DNA of 46,515 nt from an uncultured Pelagibacteraceae bacterium (GTDB lineage Bacteria > Pseudomonadota > Alphaproteobacteria > Pelagibacterales > Pelagibacteraceae): contig CABYNK010000003.1 of NCBI GenBank assembly GCA_902520355.1, positions 1 through 46,515 of the forward strand, written 5' to 3'. Within the stretch, counting starts at the first letter, position 1, and each line of letters starts with the position of its first letter. A program made the position numbers and the translations under genes. This document shows, one piece after another, positions 8,171 to 16,854 of this stretch. Under the pieces are notes generated by a model, which had not been told where the DNA came from, did not search any database, and saw nothing but the letters and a program-made list of their open reading frames with translations.

Positions 8171-9733
8171 ATGATTAAAAAAGAGAATTTTGATAAAACA
8201 AGTGCATGGCCTTTCGTTGAAGCAAAAAAAATGCTTCGGGAAAGAAAATCTTTTATAGAAAAAAAAGGCAAAATAATTCTTCAAACCGGTTATGGTCCTA
8301 GTGGCCTTCCACATATAGGAACTTTTGGAGAAGTTGCAAGGACATCGATGATTGTAAATGCCCTAAAACATTTGACTGATTTACCAACCGAAATCATTAC
8401 TTTTTCAGATGATATGGACGGTCTCAGAAAAGTACCTGACAATGTTCCACAAAAAGAATTATTAGAAAAAAATTTACACAAACCACTTACTAATGTGCCT
8501 GATCCTTTTCAAAAATTTAATAGCTTTGGTGAGCATAATAATGAAATGTTAAAAAAATTTTTAAACAATTTTAAATTTGAGTATAATTTTAAAAGTTCAA
8601 CATCACTTTATAAATCAGGTTTCTTTAACTCTTCTCTCCAAGTTATTTTAGAGAATTATGATGGTATAATGAATATAATACTTCCTACACTAGGAAAAGA
8701 GAGACAAAAAACTTACAGTCCATTTCTTCCAATTTGTCCAGATACAGGTCATGTTCTAGAAATACCTGTAAAAAATATTAATAAAGAAAAATCTATTATT
8801 GTTTTTGATAATAATGGAAAAGATTTGGAAACAAGCATTTATGATGGAAATTGTAAATTACAGTGGAAAGTTGATTGGGCTATGAGATGGTATGCACTAG
8901 ATGTTGATTTTGAAATGTATGGAAAGGATCTTATAGAGAGTGCAATACTTTCAACAAAAATTATCAAATTGATTGGGAAAACAAATCCATCAGGGTTTGC
9001 ATATGAACTATTCTTGGATGAAAAAGGAGAGAAGATTTCAAAATCTAAGGGAAATGGCATCACTATTGATCAATGGCTAGAGTATGCTTCTCCTGAAAGT
9101 TTGTCACTGTATATGTATCAAAATCCAAAAAGAGCAAAAAAACTTTACAAAGAAATAGTTTCTAAAACTGTTGATGATTATTTGGATCTGATTGAGAAAG
9201 CAAAAAATCAAAATGAGTTGCAGCTACTTATGAATCCTGTATGGCACGTTCATAATAGTTTGGTACCTAAGGAAAAGATGATTATGTCATTTTCAATGTT
9301 ATTAAACTTGGTCGAAACAAGTAATGCTGACAGCAAAGAACTTCTTTGGAAATTTGTTAAAAAATATAAAAAAGACATTTCGGAAAAAGAAAATCCTATC
9401 TTTGATAATTTAGTAGGCTATGCAATAAAATATTTTAATGACGTAATAAAATTGAAAAAAAATTATAAAGAACCTAATAGTGAGGAAAAAAAAGCTTTAG
9501 AAGCTCTTGTAAAAACTTTAGATAAATGTGACGACAAAATGAAACCAGAAGATATTCAAACTATGATATATTCGACCGGTAAAGAAAATGGATACACTGA
9601 GAACCTTCGAGATTGGTTTAAATTAATTTATGAAGTAGTTTTTGGAGACGAAAATGGACCAAGGATGGGTTTTTTTATAAGTTTTTTTGGTGTGAAAGAA
9701 ACAAAAGATCTTATATTAAATAAAATTAAATAA
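8171..9733 (+). CDS. lysK: Lysyl-tRNA synthetase, class I (LysRS1)
   Basis: Class I enzyme of 520 residues that charges tRNA-Lys. The HIGH-type motif appears as PHIG (residues 47-50, context GPSGLPHIGTFGE) and the KMSKS motif as KISKS (288-292), followed by KGNG. Class I LysRS is typical of archaea and of alphaproteobacteria, where it replaces the class II LysS. The stop codon overlaps the pyrD start by one base (TAATG), so translation is probably coupled. Nothing looks truncated. Confidence 0.95.
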   Translation: MIKKENFDKTSAWPFVEAKKMLRERKSFIEKKGKIILQTGYGPSGLPHIGTFGEVARTSMIVNALKHLTDLPTEIITFSDDMDGLRKVPDNVPQKELLEKNLHKPLTNVPDPFQKFNSFGEHNNEMLKKFLNNFKFEYNFKSSTSLYKSGFFNSSLQVILENYDGIMNIILPTLGKERQKTYSPFLPICPDTGHVLEIPVKNINKEKSIIVFDNNGKDLETSIYDGNCKLQWKVDWAMRWYALDVDFEMYGKDLIESAILSTKIIKLIGKTNPSGFAYELFLDEKGEKISKSKGNGITIDQWLEYASPESLSLYMYQNPKRAKKLYKEIVSKTVDDYLDLIEKAKNQNELQLLMNPVWHVHNSLVPKEKMIMSFSMLLNLVETSNADSKELLWKFVKKYKKDISEKENPIFDNLVGYAIKYFNDVIKLKKNYKEPNSEEKKALEALVKTLDKCDDKMKPEDIQTMIYSTGKENGYTENLRDWFKLIYEVVFGDENGPRMGFFISFFGVKETKDLILNKIK

Positions 9734-10779
9734 TGTTTTCAAATTTAAGATCTTTAATTTTTAAATTAGATCCTGAGACGGCTCATAGTTTAGCAATAAA
9801 GTCACTAAAATTTAATTTTGTTCCAAATATTTTAGATGATGAAAAAAATAACCCCCTTTTTAGGACAAAATTATTTAATAAAGAAATAGAAAATCCAATT
9901 GGTATGGCAGCAGGATTTGATAAAAATGCCGAGGTATACAATTCATTATTTAATTTAGGGTTTGGTTTTGTCGAAGTAGGAACTGTTACACCATTAGAGC
10001 AATACGGAAATCCTAAACCTAGAGTTTTTAGACTAGTAGAGGACGAGGCTCTCATAAACAGGCTTGGTTTCAATAATCTAGGTTCGAAAAATATCGTAGA
10101 TCGAATTAAAAGAAATAATCCAACTGGCCTACTTGGAATCAATATAGGACCCAATAAAGACTCAGAAGATAGAGCAAATGATTATATACAATGTTTAAAA
10201 ACATTTAATGGTATCTCAGATTATATCACTATTAATATTTCTTCACCAAATACCGAAGATTTAAGAAACTTTCATGATCAAAAAAAATTAGATGATCTTT
10301 TAAAACTAATAGAAAAAGAGAAGGGAGAACTTAACTCCAAAACACCTATAGTGGTTAAAATATCACCAGATATAAACGACAACGAAATTATCAAAATTTC
10401 TGAAGTGCTTTTAAATAATAAGATAGAAGCAACTATTATTTCCAACACTTCTGACACAACAAGAGAAAATTTACAAAATACTCAAAGTTATCAAAAAGGA
10501 GGATTATCCGGTAAACCTATTGAATTTAAGTCTTCTGAGTTGATCAGAAAATTTTATAAAGTTTTAAAAGGTAGAATCAAAATTATAGGCGTGGGCGGTG
10601 TAGACTCTGGAAGGTCTGCTTATCAAAAATTTTTAGCTGGAGCTGATTATTTGCAACTTTACACAGGTATGGTTTTTAGAGGTCCAAATATTGTTAGTCT
10701 TATCAAAAAAGAGCTAGGGGAAATATTATTAAAAGATGGTGTAAAAAACTTTAACGAAATAGTAGGAAAAAAGGATTAG
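9733..10779 (+). CDS. pyrD: Dihydroorotate dehydrogenase, class 2 (quinone-dependent)
   Basis: Oxidises dihydroorotate to orotate in pyrimidine synthesis, passing electrons to the quinone pool at the inner membrane. At 348 residues it has an N-terminal helical extension (LRSLIFKLDPETAHSL), typical of the membrane-associated class 2 enzymes. Visible motifs are NPIGMAAGFDKN (54-65), FVEVGTVTP, RLGFNN, INISSPNTEDL (catalytic Ser region near 172-182), GGLSGKPI, and GVGGVDSGRSAYQKF followed by GADYLQLYTG (FMN phosphate site). It overlaps lysK by one base and is followed 56 nt later by rpmB, which has its own promoter. Confidence 0.95.
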   Translation: MFSNLRSLIFKLDPETAHSLAIKSLKFNFVPNILDDEKNNPLFRTKLFNKEIENPIGMAAGFDKNAEVYNSLFNLGFGFVEVGTVTPLEQYGNPKPRVFRLVEDEALINRLGFNNLGSKNIVDRIKRNNPTGLLGINIGPNKDSEDRANDYIQCLKTFNGISDYITINISSPNTEDLRNFHDQKKLDDLLKLIEKEKGELNSKTPIVVKISPDINDNEIIKISEVLLNNKIEATIISNTSDTTRENLQNTQSYQKGGLSGKPIEFKSSELIRKFYKVLKGRIKIIGVGGVDSGRSAYQKFLAGADYLQLYTGMVFRGPNIVSLIKKELGEILLKDGVKNFNEIVGKKD

Positions 10780-10794
10780 AATAATCTAATAAAC

Positions 10795-10823
10795 TTGACG
10801 CCATCAATATCTCACTTTATATA
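10795..10823 (+). promoter_or_regulatory. Sigma70-type promoter of rpmB
   Basis: TTGACG (10795-10800), a 17-nt spacer, then TATATA (10818-10823). With a start 6-8 nt beyond the -10 box, transcription begins near 10830, leaving only about 6 nt before the rpmB ATG at 10836, so the message would be almost leaderless. Confidence 0.72.
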
Positions 10824-10835
10824 GTCGAACAAATT

Positions 10836-11150
10836 ATGACAAAAAAATGTGAATTAACTGGAAAAAATCCTATGAAAGGTCATAACGTTAGTCATGCTAA
10901 CAATAAGACAAAAAGAAGATTTTTACCTAATTTAAAAAAAGTAAAATTCACGAGTGAACTTTTAAAAAGAAGCTTAAAGTTGACAGTTAGTAATGCAGGG
11001 GTTAGATCAGTAGATAAAAAAGGTAGTTTTGACGAATTTTTAAAATCTGTAAAAAATAAAAATTTATCACCTAGATTAAAAAAACTAAAAAAAAGTCTAC
11101 TAATTAAATCTCCGTTCCAAAAAAAAACAGCTCAATCTAAAACAGCTTAA
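10836..11150 (+). CDS. rpmB: Ribosomal protein L28 (bL28)
   Basis: Large-subunit ribosomal protein, 104 residues, strongly basic. The N-terminus carries the L28 signature [20 protein letters not shown] and then [14 protein letters not shown]-terminal extension rich in Lys and Ser is in line with alphaproteobacterial L28 (about 97-104 residues). It is preceded by a good promoter with hardly any leader, and overlaps the following yhhQ gene by one base (TAATG). Confidence 0.96.
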   Translation: MTKKCELTGKNPMKGHNVSHANNKTKRRFLPNLKKVKFTSELLKRSLKLTVSNAGVRSVDKKGSFDEFLKSVKNKNLSPRLKKLKKSLLIKSPFQKKTAQSKTA

Positions 11151-11698
11151 TGAATAAATCGTTTTTGCTTCTATCATTTTTGATGGGTGTTGTTGTTCTA
11201 TCTTCTAATTATCTCGTTCAATTTCCAGTTAATTATCAAGGTTTAAATGAGTTATTAACCTATGGAGCTTTCTCTTATCCGATCGCTTTTTTAATTACAG
11301 ATTTAGCTAATAGATCTTATGGAAAAAGAGTAGCAAGGAAAATTGTATATTTTGGGTTTGTGCTTGGAATTGGTTTTACAGTTTTATTTTCGACTGATTT
11401 CGCAGATTTTATATCTATTCGTATAGCTATTGGATCTGGAGTTGCATTTTTGACCGCTCAATTATTAGATGTTCAGGTGTTTGATAGATTAAGAAAAAAA
11501 GAATGGTTTGTTGCACCACTAACATCTTCGATGATTGGTTCAACAATCGATACATTTTTATTTTTTTCAATATCATTTTACGGGACTGGCGTACCATGGG
11601 TTACACTTTCGCTTGGAGATTTGATTGTAAAAGTAATAGTAGCTTTAGTTATGCTGATACCATTCAGATTACTTTTAAAAACTTTTAAACCAATTTAA
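11150..11698 (+). CDS. yhhQ: Queuosine-precursor transporter family (YhhQ/VUT) membrane protein
   Basis: Integral membrane protein of 182 residues with about six hydrophobic helices. The segment TYGAFSYPIAFLITDLANRSYGKRVARK (residues about 37-64) is characteristic of the VUT/YhhQ family, members of which import queuosine precursors such as preQ0/preQ1 for tRNA modification. The acidic membrane residue in FLITDLAN and the later motif SSMIGSTIDTFLFFSISF are also typical. Cotranscription with rpmB is likely because the stop and start share a base. No queuosine synthesis gene is nearby. Confidence 0.85.
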   Translation: MNKSFLLLSFLMGVVVLSSNYLVQFPVNYQGLNELLTYGAFSYPIAFLITDLANRSYGKRVARKIVYFGFVLGIGFTVLFSTDFADFISIRIAIGSGVAFLTAQLLDVQVFDRLRKKEWFVAPLTSSMIGSTIDTFLFFSISFYGTGVPWVTLSLGDLIVKVIVALVMLIPFRLLLKTFKPI

Positions 11699-11705
11699 TT
11701 CTAGA

Positions 11706-12392
11706 TTAGATTTTTCCAGATAAATAATACCATATTAAAGCTAATATTTCATAAACATGGTTATTAAAATTTGATACTGATGAAAATGTTGGAATTAATG
11801 AATAGTTATAATCAAAATTATAATCATTATTATTAGGAATTTTTACAATAAAATTATTATTTTTTAATGTTATTATCGCTCTTCTATAATGATTGGGGCT
11901 CGTCACTAGAAGTAATATTCTGTCTGAGGATTTTATAATTTTCTTTAAGTTTAGTGCTGTGTCATAAGTATTGAGACTTTCAACCTCTTTAATATAATCG
12001 TCCTCATTTAGTTCAAAAAAATTTGGTAATTTATCAGCATCTTCTCCACCAGAAAAAATTATTGGTACAGAATACTTTTTGGATAACTCAATTCCTATTT
12101 TAGCCCTTTTAAAATTTTCTTTATAAGGTTTTCCAGTTTTATCTGCTCCAGCTCCAAGAATTAAAATATAAGAGGGTTTTAAATTCATTATATAATTTTC
12201 CTTATGGTTATAATGTAAAAATTTTTCAATATATGTTGAAACTATTGGTAACGTAGGTGCAATAGATAAAATTAGAAAAATTATTATTGTTATTTTTTTC
12301 AAGAATTTATTTTTTATAAATAGGTATAAAAATATCAACCATAATGATGGCATTGGGAAAAAGAACAGGTTTTGTAGAATAAAATTTTTCAA
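11706..12392 (-). CDS. DUF218 (ElyC/SanA/YdcF-type) membrane protein
   Basis: 228 residues. Two hydrophobic segments (about 8-28 and 33-52) anchor it. The DUF218 domain that follows has ILILGAGADKTGKPYKENFK, then RAKIGIELSKKYSVPIIFSGG and a later ILLVTSPNHYRRA with the conserved acidic and His-Tyr-Arg residues. In E. coli, ElyC and SanA of this family affect envelope integrity and peptidoglycan or lipid-carrier metabolism at low temperature or under vancomycin; the molecular activity is poorly defined. The longest frame starts at a TTG (12392); an ATG at codon 14 is an alternative. It lies 52 nt downstream of the polyamine genes and may be transcribed with them. Confidence 0.75.
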   Translation of the reverse strand: MKNFILQNLFFFPMPSLWLIFLYLFIKNKFLKKITIIIFLILSIAPTLPIVSTYIEKFLHYNHKENYIMNLKPSYILILGAGADKTGKPYKENFKRAKIGIELSKKYSVPIIFSGGEDADKLPNFFELNEDDYIKEVESLNTYDTALNLKKIIKSSDRILLLVTSPNHYRRAIITLKNNNFIVKIPNNNDYNFDYNYSLIPTFSSVSNFNNHVYEILALIWYYLSGKI

Positions 12393-12444
12393 AATTTAAA
12401 TTTTGTTTAATTTTGAATAATCTAAAGAAAGAATATACCTATTG

Positions 12445-13320
12445 CTAGGTCAAATATTTATATGATAAGATCTTGTAAGCAAGTTTTGCAACTAAGAAGT
12501 TATAAGAATTAAAACCTTTAATAGGAGCAAGTTCATTAATATCTGCGCCAACAATATTTGAGTTCATAGCCGCAATTTTAATTATTTTCAAAGTTTCATT
12601 CCACAACAGACCACCTGGTTCAGGAGTTCCAGTAGCAGGCATTATACCTGAGTCAAATCCGTCCACATCAAAAGTAAGGTAAACATCTCTATTTTTAATA
12701 AGTTTTTTAAATTTATTTAAATTCCACTTAGACTTATCTTTAGCCCAAAAAATATTTATTCTTGATTTATTTTTATTTAAAAAAGGTATTTCACTTTCTG
12801 AAATATTTCTTATTCCAAATGAAATAACTGACACATTTTTATGATCAAGGCATCTTCTAATAGCAGAAGCATGTGAAAATTTTTCTCCATTATAACTATC
12901 TCTTAAGTCTGCATGAGCATCGAAATGTAATAAACAAATTTTTTTAAATTTTCTAACAAATGGTATAATGCAACCAGGTGTTATTGAATGTTCTCCACCA
13001 AAAGTCATTGGAAAAAGGTTTTTATCTAAAATTTCTTTATTAATACTTGCCATTTTATTTAAAGCTTTATTTATATTTTTATCAATTTTAAAAGGTTTTA
13101 GAGTCTTGATTCCTATTTTTTTGAAGGGTTCGCAGTTTAACTCTTCATCATACAACTCAACTTGATGTGATGCTTTAATAATTTCTTTGGGCCCATCTTT
13201 AGTTCCGCTACCATAACTTACAGTCTTTTCTAAACCAAATGGAACAATTACAACTTTCTCTTTAAAGCTAAATTTATTCTCAATACCAAGAAACCCTTTT
13301 TTATTTGATATATATTTCAA
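12445..13320 (-). CDS. speB: Agmatinase/arginase-family ureohydrolase
   Basis: Binuclear manganese ureohydrolase, 291 residues. All six expected metal ligands are present: GGEHS (His), FDAHADLRD (Asp, His, Asp) and FDVDGFD (two Asp), followed by the family motif GTPEPGG. It should remove urea from a guanidino compound; agmatine to putrescine is the common reaction. The start is TTG at 13320 with GGA 6 nt upstream, because the next in-frame ATG would remove the conserved N-terminus. It lies 3 nt after the deoxyhypusine-synthase-like gene and ends the ODC-DHS-ureohydrolase unit. No arginine decarboxylase is visible in the window, so the substrate is uncertain. Confidence 0.85.
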   Translation of the reverse strand: MKYISNKKGFLGIENKFSFKEKVVIVPFGLEKTVSYGSGTKDGPKEIIKASHQVELYDEELNCEPFKKIGIKTLKPFKIDKNINKALNKMASINKEILDKNLFPMTFGGEHSITPGCIIPFVRKFKKICLLHFDAHADLRDSYNGEKFSHASAIRRCLDHKNVSVISFGIRNISESEIPFLNKNKSRINIFWAKDKSKWNLNKFKKLIKNRDVYLTFDVDGFDSGIMPATGTPEPGGLLWNETLKIIKIAAMNSNIVGADINELAPIKGFNSYNFLVAKLAYKILSYKYLT

Positions 13321-13323
13321 TTT

Positions 13324-14367
13324 TTATCCAAAAATTTTTGAGAAATTTTTTCTGTTTCTAGTTTTCCATTCACCTTTATGGTAAGCATCGCTTGCAATTA
13401 AAGGTAATACGCTTGTAGCTTCTGCAAAAACCATCTGTTCTTTAGTTACATCAACTTTTCCCCATGAACTTGCTTCTTTTAATGTAGAACTACTACAGGC
13501 ACCATCTCTTGAATCTGCAACGGTTATTTGAATAGCATATTTATGCATATCAACTTCCTTTCCTAGTAGTTCAGCACAAATTACAGTATCCTGAATAAAA
13601 TTTTTTGGCACCCCACCACCTATCATAAAAAGACCCGATCCTTTTGAACGTATTTTAATTTCAGTCAATTCTCTAAACTCTCTTACTGAGTCGATAGTCA
13701 TATGTTTTTTTGGATTTTTTTCTTGGTGCATGACTAAACCAAATCCTGCACTAGAATCAGTGAAAGCTGGGCAAAAAATTGGAACCTCATAATCATATGC
13801 AGTTTCAATCAAAGAGTCTTTTTTTATAGAATTTTTTTTCAAATACTTACCCATTTCCATAATGAATTCTCTAGATGTATAGCTTCTAGGCTCCAAAGTA
13901 TCCGCAATTTCACATATTTTTTTATCACAAATCTGCAACTCATCCTCATCTATGTATGTGTCGTAAATTCTATCTATATAATTTTTTCTTAACTCATTAT
14001 CGTTTTGGAATTGAGAACCTTGATAATGTTTAAATCCAAGAGCCTCAAAAAAATCCATATCAATTATTGAAGCACCAGTCGCTACTATTGCATCAACCAT
14101 ATTATATTTAACTAAATCTTTATAAATATTCATACATCCAGCAGCAGATGTTGAACCTGCTAATGTTAAAAAAATTGTACATTCTTTATCCTTCAACATT
14201 TCATTATAAATATTTGCCGCATTTGCAGTTTCTCTTGAAACAAAAGACATTTTTTCCATGGAAGATATAATTTTTCTAGAGTCAAAAGATGTAATATCAA
14301 TATGTTCTACAGGTTTTTTTAAGAAATCTTTTTTACTGTTGTGACCAAGTTTTTTATTTTCTGACAT
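13324..14367 (-). CDS. Deoxyhypusine-synthase-like protein, probable homospermidine synthase
   Basis: 347 residues, homologous to eukaryotic/archaeal deoxyhypusine synthase. NAD-binding elements TLAGSTSAAG (68-77) and IVATGASIIDMDFFEAL (94-110) are visible, with CPAFTDSSAGFG (199-210) and the imine-forming lysine retained at K304 in SSWGKVDV. Bacteria lack eIF5A, and studied bacterial members of this family move an aminobutyl group between polyamines to make homospermidine. It sits between ornithine decarboxylase (sharing one base, TAATG) and the ureohydrolase (3-nt gap), so a polyamine role is well supported. The exact product is inferred. Confidence 0.83.
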   Translation of the reverse strand: MSENKKLGHNSKKDFLKKPVEHIDITSFDSRKIISSMEKMSFVSRETANAANIYNEMLKDKECTIFLTLAGSTSAAGCMNIYKDLVKYNMVDAIVATGASIIDMDFFEALGFKHYQGSQFQNDNELRKNYIDRIYDTYIDEDELQICDKKICEIADTLEPRSYTSREFIMEMGKYLKKNSIKKDSLIETAYDYEVPIFCPAFTDSSAGFGLVMHQEKNPKKHMTIDSVREFRELTEIKIRSKGSGLFMIGGGVPKNFIQDTVICAELLGKEVDMHKYAIQITVADSRDGACSSSTLKEASSWGKVDVTKEQMVFAEATSVLPLIASDAYHKGEWKTRNRKNFSKIFG

Positions 14368-15551
14368 TAAGCAACTAAAGTGGCTTTGTCTGAATTCTTA
14401 TCGTACATGGACATTATTGGAGTATCCTCAACCTCATAAATTTCATCAGAATAATAACCATTAAATTGAGTTCTGAAAGTTAAACCATATGATCCCAATT
14501 GACCAAGTTCAATGTAATCATTTTCTTTAATATTATTTGGAAGGAGAAAGGGACCTTTCATATAATCCATACTATCACAAGTCGGTCCATAAAAATCAAA
14601 TGCAGTCATTTTTTTTGAAATAATTTTACTTGAAGTTTCTTTGATCAGTTTTGATGGAAAAACTATATTTGGTGTTCCAGCGTCAAAAAGAGTGCCGTAA
14701 GTACCATCGTTAATATAAAGTTTTTGTTTTTTTCTTAAATTTACCCTAACAATAGTCGATCCACTTTCTGCAACTAATGCTCTTCCTGGTTCACAAATAA
14801 TTTTAGGCTTACTCTTTAAATTCAAATTTTCTAAACTTGTTTTAATTTCATCCATATAATTTTCCAGGGATTGTGGTACTAGATCAGGATAAATTGTTGG
14901 AAAACCTCCACCGATATTTATGTAATCTGGAATTATTTTTGTTTTTTTAATTATATTTCCTATCTCTTTAATTCCTTTAGAATATGAAATTGGATGCATA
15001 CATTGAGAACCAACATGGAAACTTAAGCCAATTTTTTTTGAATGTAGTTTTGCTAGTCTTAGCAGTCCGGAGGCTTCTGAATTTAATGCACCAAATTTTT
15101 TTGATAAATCTATTTCGGCATGTTCATTGGATACAGTTACTCTTACAAATAATTCTAAATCTTTAGCATTACCTGTCATTTTAATAATCTTAATTAATTC
15201 ATCTTTAGTATCTAACGCAAAGGTTTTTATTCCAAAATTAAAATATGCTTCTTTAATACTCTCTCTACTTTTGACTGTATGCATAAAAGAACATTTAGCA
15301 GAACTATCAAATTTTCTTATAGCCTTAATTTCTTCGATAGATGCAACATCAAATTGATTAATTCCACTTTTTATTAAAGTTTTTATAACTTCAGGATGTG
15401 GATTAGTTTTCACAGCATACAATATTTCGCCTGGAAACTTATTTTGAAAGAATGCTGAAGCAGAAAGAATAGAATTCTTTCTAATACAATAAACAGGTTT
15501 TTCCGGTTTCAGTTGATTAACTAAATCTTCAACTGACTTAAATTTTTGCAT
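14367..15551 (-). CDS. Ornithine (or lysine/ornithine) decarboxylase, fold type III
   Basis: PLP enzyme of the alanine-racemase-like fold, 394 residues. It makes putrescine from ornithine, and some relatives also make cadaverine from lysine. The PLP lysine is K48 in ILYAVKTN. Further motifs are FDVASIEEI, SFHVGSQC, NIGGGFPTIYP, ICEPGRALVAESG (phosphate-binding region) and FYGPTCDSMDYM with the active-site cysteine. The last motif and YINDGTYGTLFDAG separate it from diaminopimelate decarboxylase. It is the first gene of the ODC-DHS-ureohydrolase unit. A G-rich stretch (GGGGGG, 15561-15566) lies just upstream of the ATG as a possible ribosome-binding site. Confidence 0.87.
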   Translation of the reverse strand: MQKFKSVEDLVNQLKPEKPVYCIRKNSILSASAFFQNKFPGEILYAVKTNPHPEVIKTLIKSGINQFDVASIEEIKAIRKFDSSAKCSFMHTVKSRESIKEAYFNFGIKTFALDTKDELIKIIKMTGNAKDLELFVRVTVSNEHAEIDLSKKFGALNSEASGLLRLAKLHSKKIGLSFHVGSQCMHPISYSKGIKEIGNIIKKTKIIPDYINIGGGFPTIYPDLVPQSLENYMDEIKTSLENLNLKSKPKIICEPGRALVAESGSTIVRVNLRKKQKLYINDGTYGTLFDAGTPNIVFPSKLIKETSSKIISKKMTAFDFYGPTCDSMDYMKGPFLLPNNIKENDYIELGQLGSYGLTFRTQFNGYYSDEIYEVEDTPIMSMYDKNSDKATLVA

Positions 15552-15597
15552 GTTAAATGCCCCCCAAAAAAAAATTTAACAAAAAAAAAGTCTTTTA

Positions 15598-15625
15598 TTT
15601 ATAAAAAACTTTAATAATCGAGCAA
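15598..15625 (-). promoter_or_regulatory. Possible promoter of the polyamine operon
   Basis: On the minus strand TTGCTC (15625-15620), a 16-nt spacer and TATAAA (15603-15598). The -10 box is good and the -35 box weak. Transcription would start near 15591, about 40 nt before the decarboxylase ATG. AT-rich sequence gives such matches often, so this is tentative. Confidence 0.35.
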
Positions 15626-15673
15626 TTAATTCAATAGTTATTCAATGTAAAGCAAATAATGGCCTATTGAATT

Positions 15674-16264
15674 GTGGAAAAAAATATCCATATGATATCC
15701 ATGAAAAACCAAGCTCCATTACAAGATTTAGCCGATTTTGATAATAAATCCTTATTAATCGTGGATGATGACAATCCATTTAGGGAAAGATTAGCTAGGG
15801 CTATGGAAAAGAAGGGATTTGAGGTTTTACAAGCTGAAAGTGTGCAAAAAGGAAAAGACATGGTTAAAGTGAAAAAACCAGGTTTTGCAGTAGTTGATCT
15901 TAGGTTAAACGATGGAAATGGATTGGAGGTTGTAAAAGAAATTCAATCATCAAATTCATTAAGCCGAATCATAATGTTAACTGGATACGGAAATATTCCA
16001 ACTGCTGTAGCTGCAATCAAAGAGGGTGCCATTGACTATTTAGCTAAACCAGCTGATGCGGATGACGTAGAAAAAGCATTACTAGCTGATCCATCAAAAA
16101 AAGCTGCTCCACCTGAAAACCCAATGTCAGCAGATCGAGTTAAATGGGAACACATTCATAGAGTATTTGAGTTATGTAATAGAAATGTTTCAGAGACCGC
16201 AAGAAGACTTAAAATGCACAGAAGAACTCTTCAAAGAATATTATCCAAAAGATCACCTAAATAA
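15674..16264 (+). CDS. regA: RegA/ActR/PrrA-type response regulator
   Basis: Redox-type response regulator, up to 196 residues. The receiver domain has LLIVDDDNPFRERLARAM at its start, the phospho-acceptor aspartate in FAVVDLRLNDGNG, and MLTGYGNIPTAVAAIKEGAIDYLAKP. A short linker leads to a Fis-type helix-turn-helix, ELCNRNVSETARRLKMHRRT, the near-invariant recognition region of ActR/RegA. In relatives it works with the sensor kinase RegB/ActS to control respiration and carbon genes; no such kinase gene is adjacent. The longest frame begins at GTG 15674, but ATG 15692 or ATG 15701 are equally plausible starts, since none has a clear ribosome-binding site. It converges with bioY, overlapping by 8 nt. 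Confidence 0.92.
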   Translation: MEKNIHMISMKNQAPLQDLADFDNKSLLIVDDDNPFRERLARAMEKKGFEVLQAESVQKGKDMVKVKKPGFAVVDLRLNDGNGLEVVKEIQSSNSLSRIIMLTGYGNIPTAVAAIKEGAIDYLAKPADADDVEKALLADPSKKAAPPENPMSADRVKWEHIHRVFELCNRNVSETARRLKMHRRTLQRILSKRSPK

Positions 16265-16808
16265 ATTTTCTAAATTTTATAATTTTTTTTGCTATTAAAG
16301 TAAGTAGACACATTTTAAAAATTTCAGCAATTAAAAATGGTATTACACCTAATTTTAAAATAGGTTTGTCCCAACCTATTAATGTACCTAGCCATAGAAT
16401 ACCTAGGATATAAATTGTTGAAACCGAAAATATTAATTTAAAAAAAATTACAAAATAACTATCATCAATTTTAACGAATGAGGCTAAAAAACACGCTGAT
16501 AGAAATCCAATTAAATAACCCATTGTTGGACCTGTAAAATAAGCTAAGCCTATTCCTCTCTCAGGAGAATTAGAAAATACTGGTAAACCCAATATACCTT
16601 CTAATAAATATAAACCTACAGTAGCTAGAGCTATTTTATATCCAAAGCTAATACCTAAAAACAAAACTATAAACGTCTGCATAGTCATTGGAACTGGATA
16701 AAAAGGTATCTTGATTTTAGCAGAAATTGTAAGAATTATTGAACCTAGAAAGATAATCAATAATGATTTTATAAGCTGGTTTTGAGTATTTTCCTTTATA
16801 AGTTCCAT
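16257..16808 (-). CDS. bioY: BioY family biotin transporter (S component)
   Basis: Membrane protein of 183 residues with about six helices. The BioY signature is clear: PFYPVPMTMQTFIVLFLG near residues 34-51, and YFTGPTMGYLIGFLSACF near 90-107. BioY binds and imports biotin, alone or with the ECF energising module (BioM/BioN), neither of which is seen here. Its presence suggests that the organism scavenges biotin. The gene is a single unit between convergent regA and divergent polA. Confidence 0.9.
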   Translation of the reverse strand: MELIKENTQNQLIKSLLIIFLGSIILTISAKIKIPFYPVPMTMQTFIVLFLGISFGYKIALATVGLYLLEGILGLPVFSNSPERGIGLAYFTGPTMGYLIGFLSACFLASFVKIDDSYFVIFFKLIFSVSTIYILGILWLGTLIGWDKPILKLGVIPFLIAEIFKMCLLTLIAKKIIKFRKFI

Positions 16809-16854
16809 AAAAAATAATACTCTTATTTTTATCTTTAATCTATATTAAATTTTA

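Noticed and set aside
10775-10790. Inverted repeat ATTAGA-ATAA-TCTAAT at the pyrD stop as a terminator
   Set aside because: The stem is six base pairs, nearly all A-T, and is not followed by a T-run. It is expected by chance in such AT-rich DNA.
15552-15673. Possible structured leader (speF-like) upstream of ornithine decarboxylase
   Set aside because: The gap is 122 nt, far shorter than known speF leaders, and is mostly A/T homopolymers. No stable hairpin could be drawn beyond AAATT/AATTT-type pairs.
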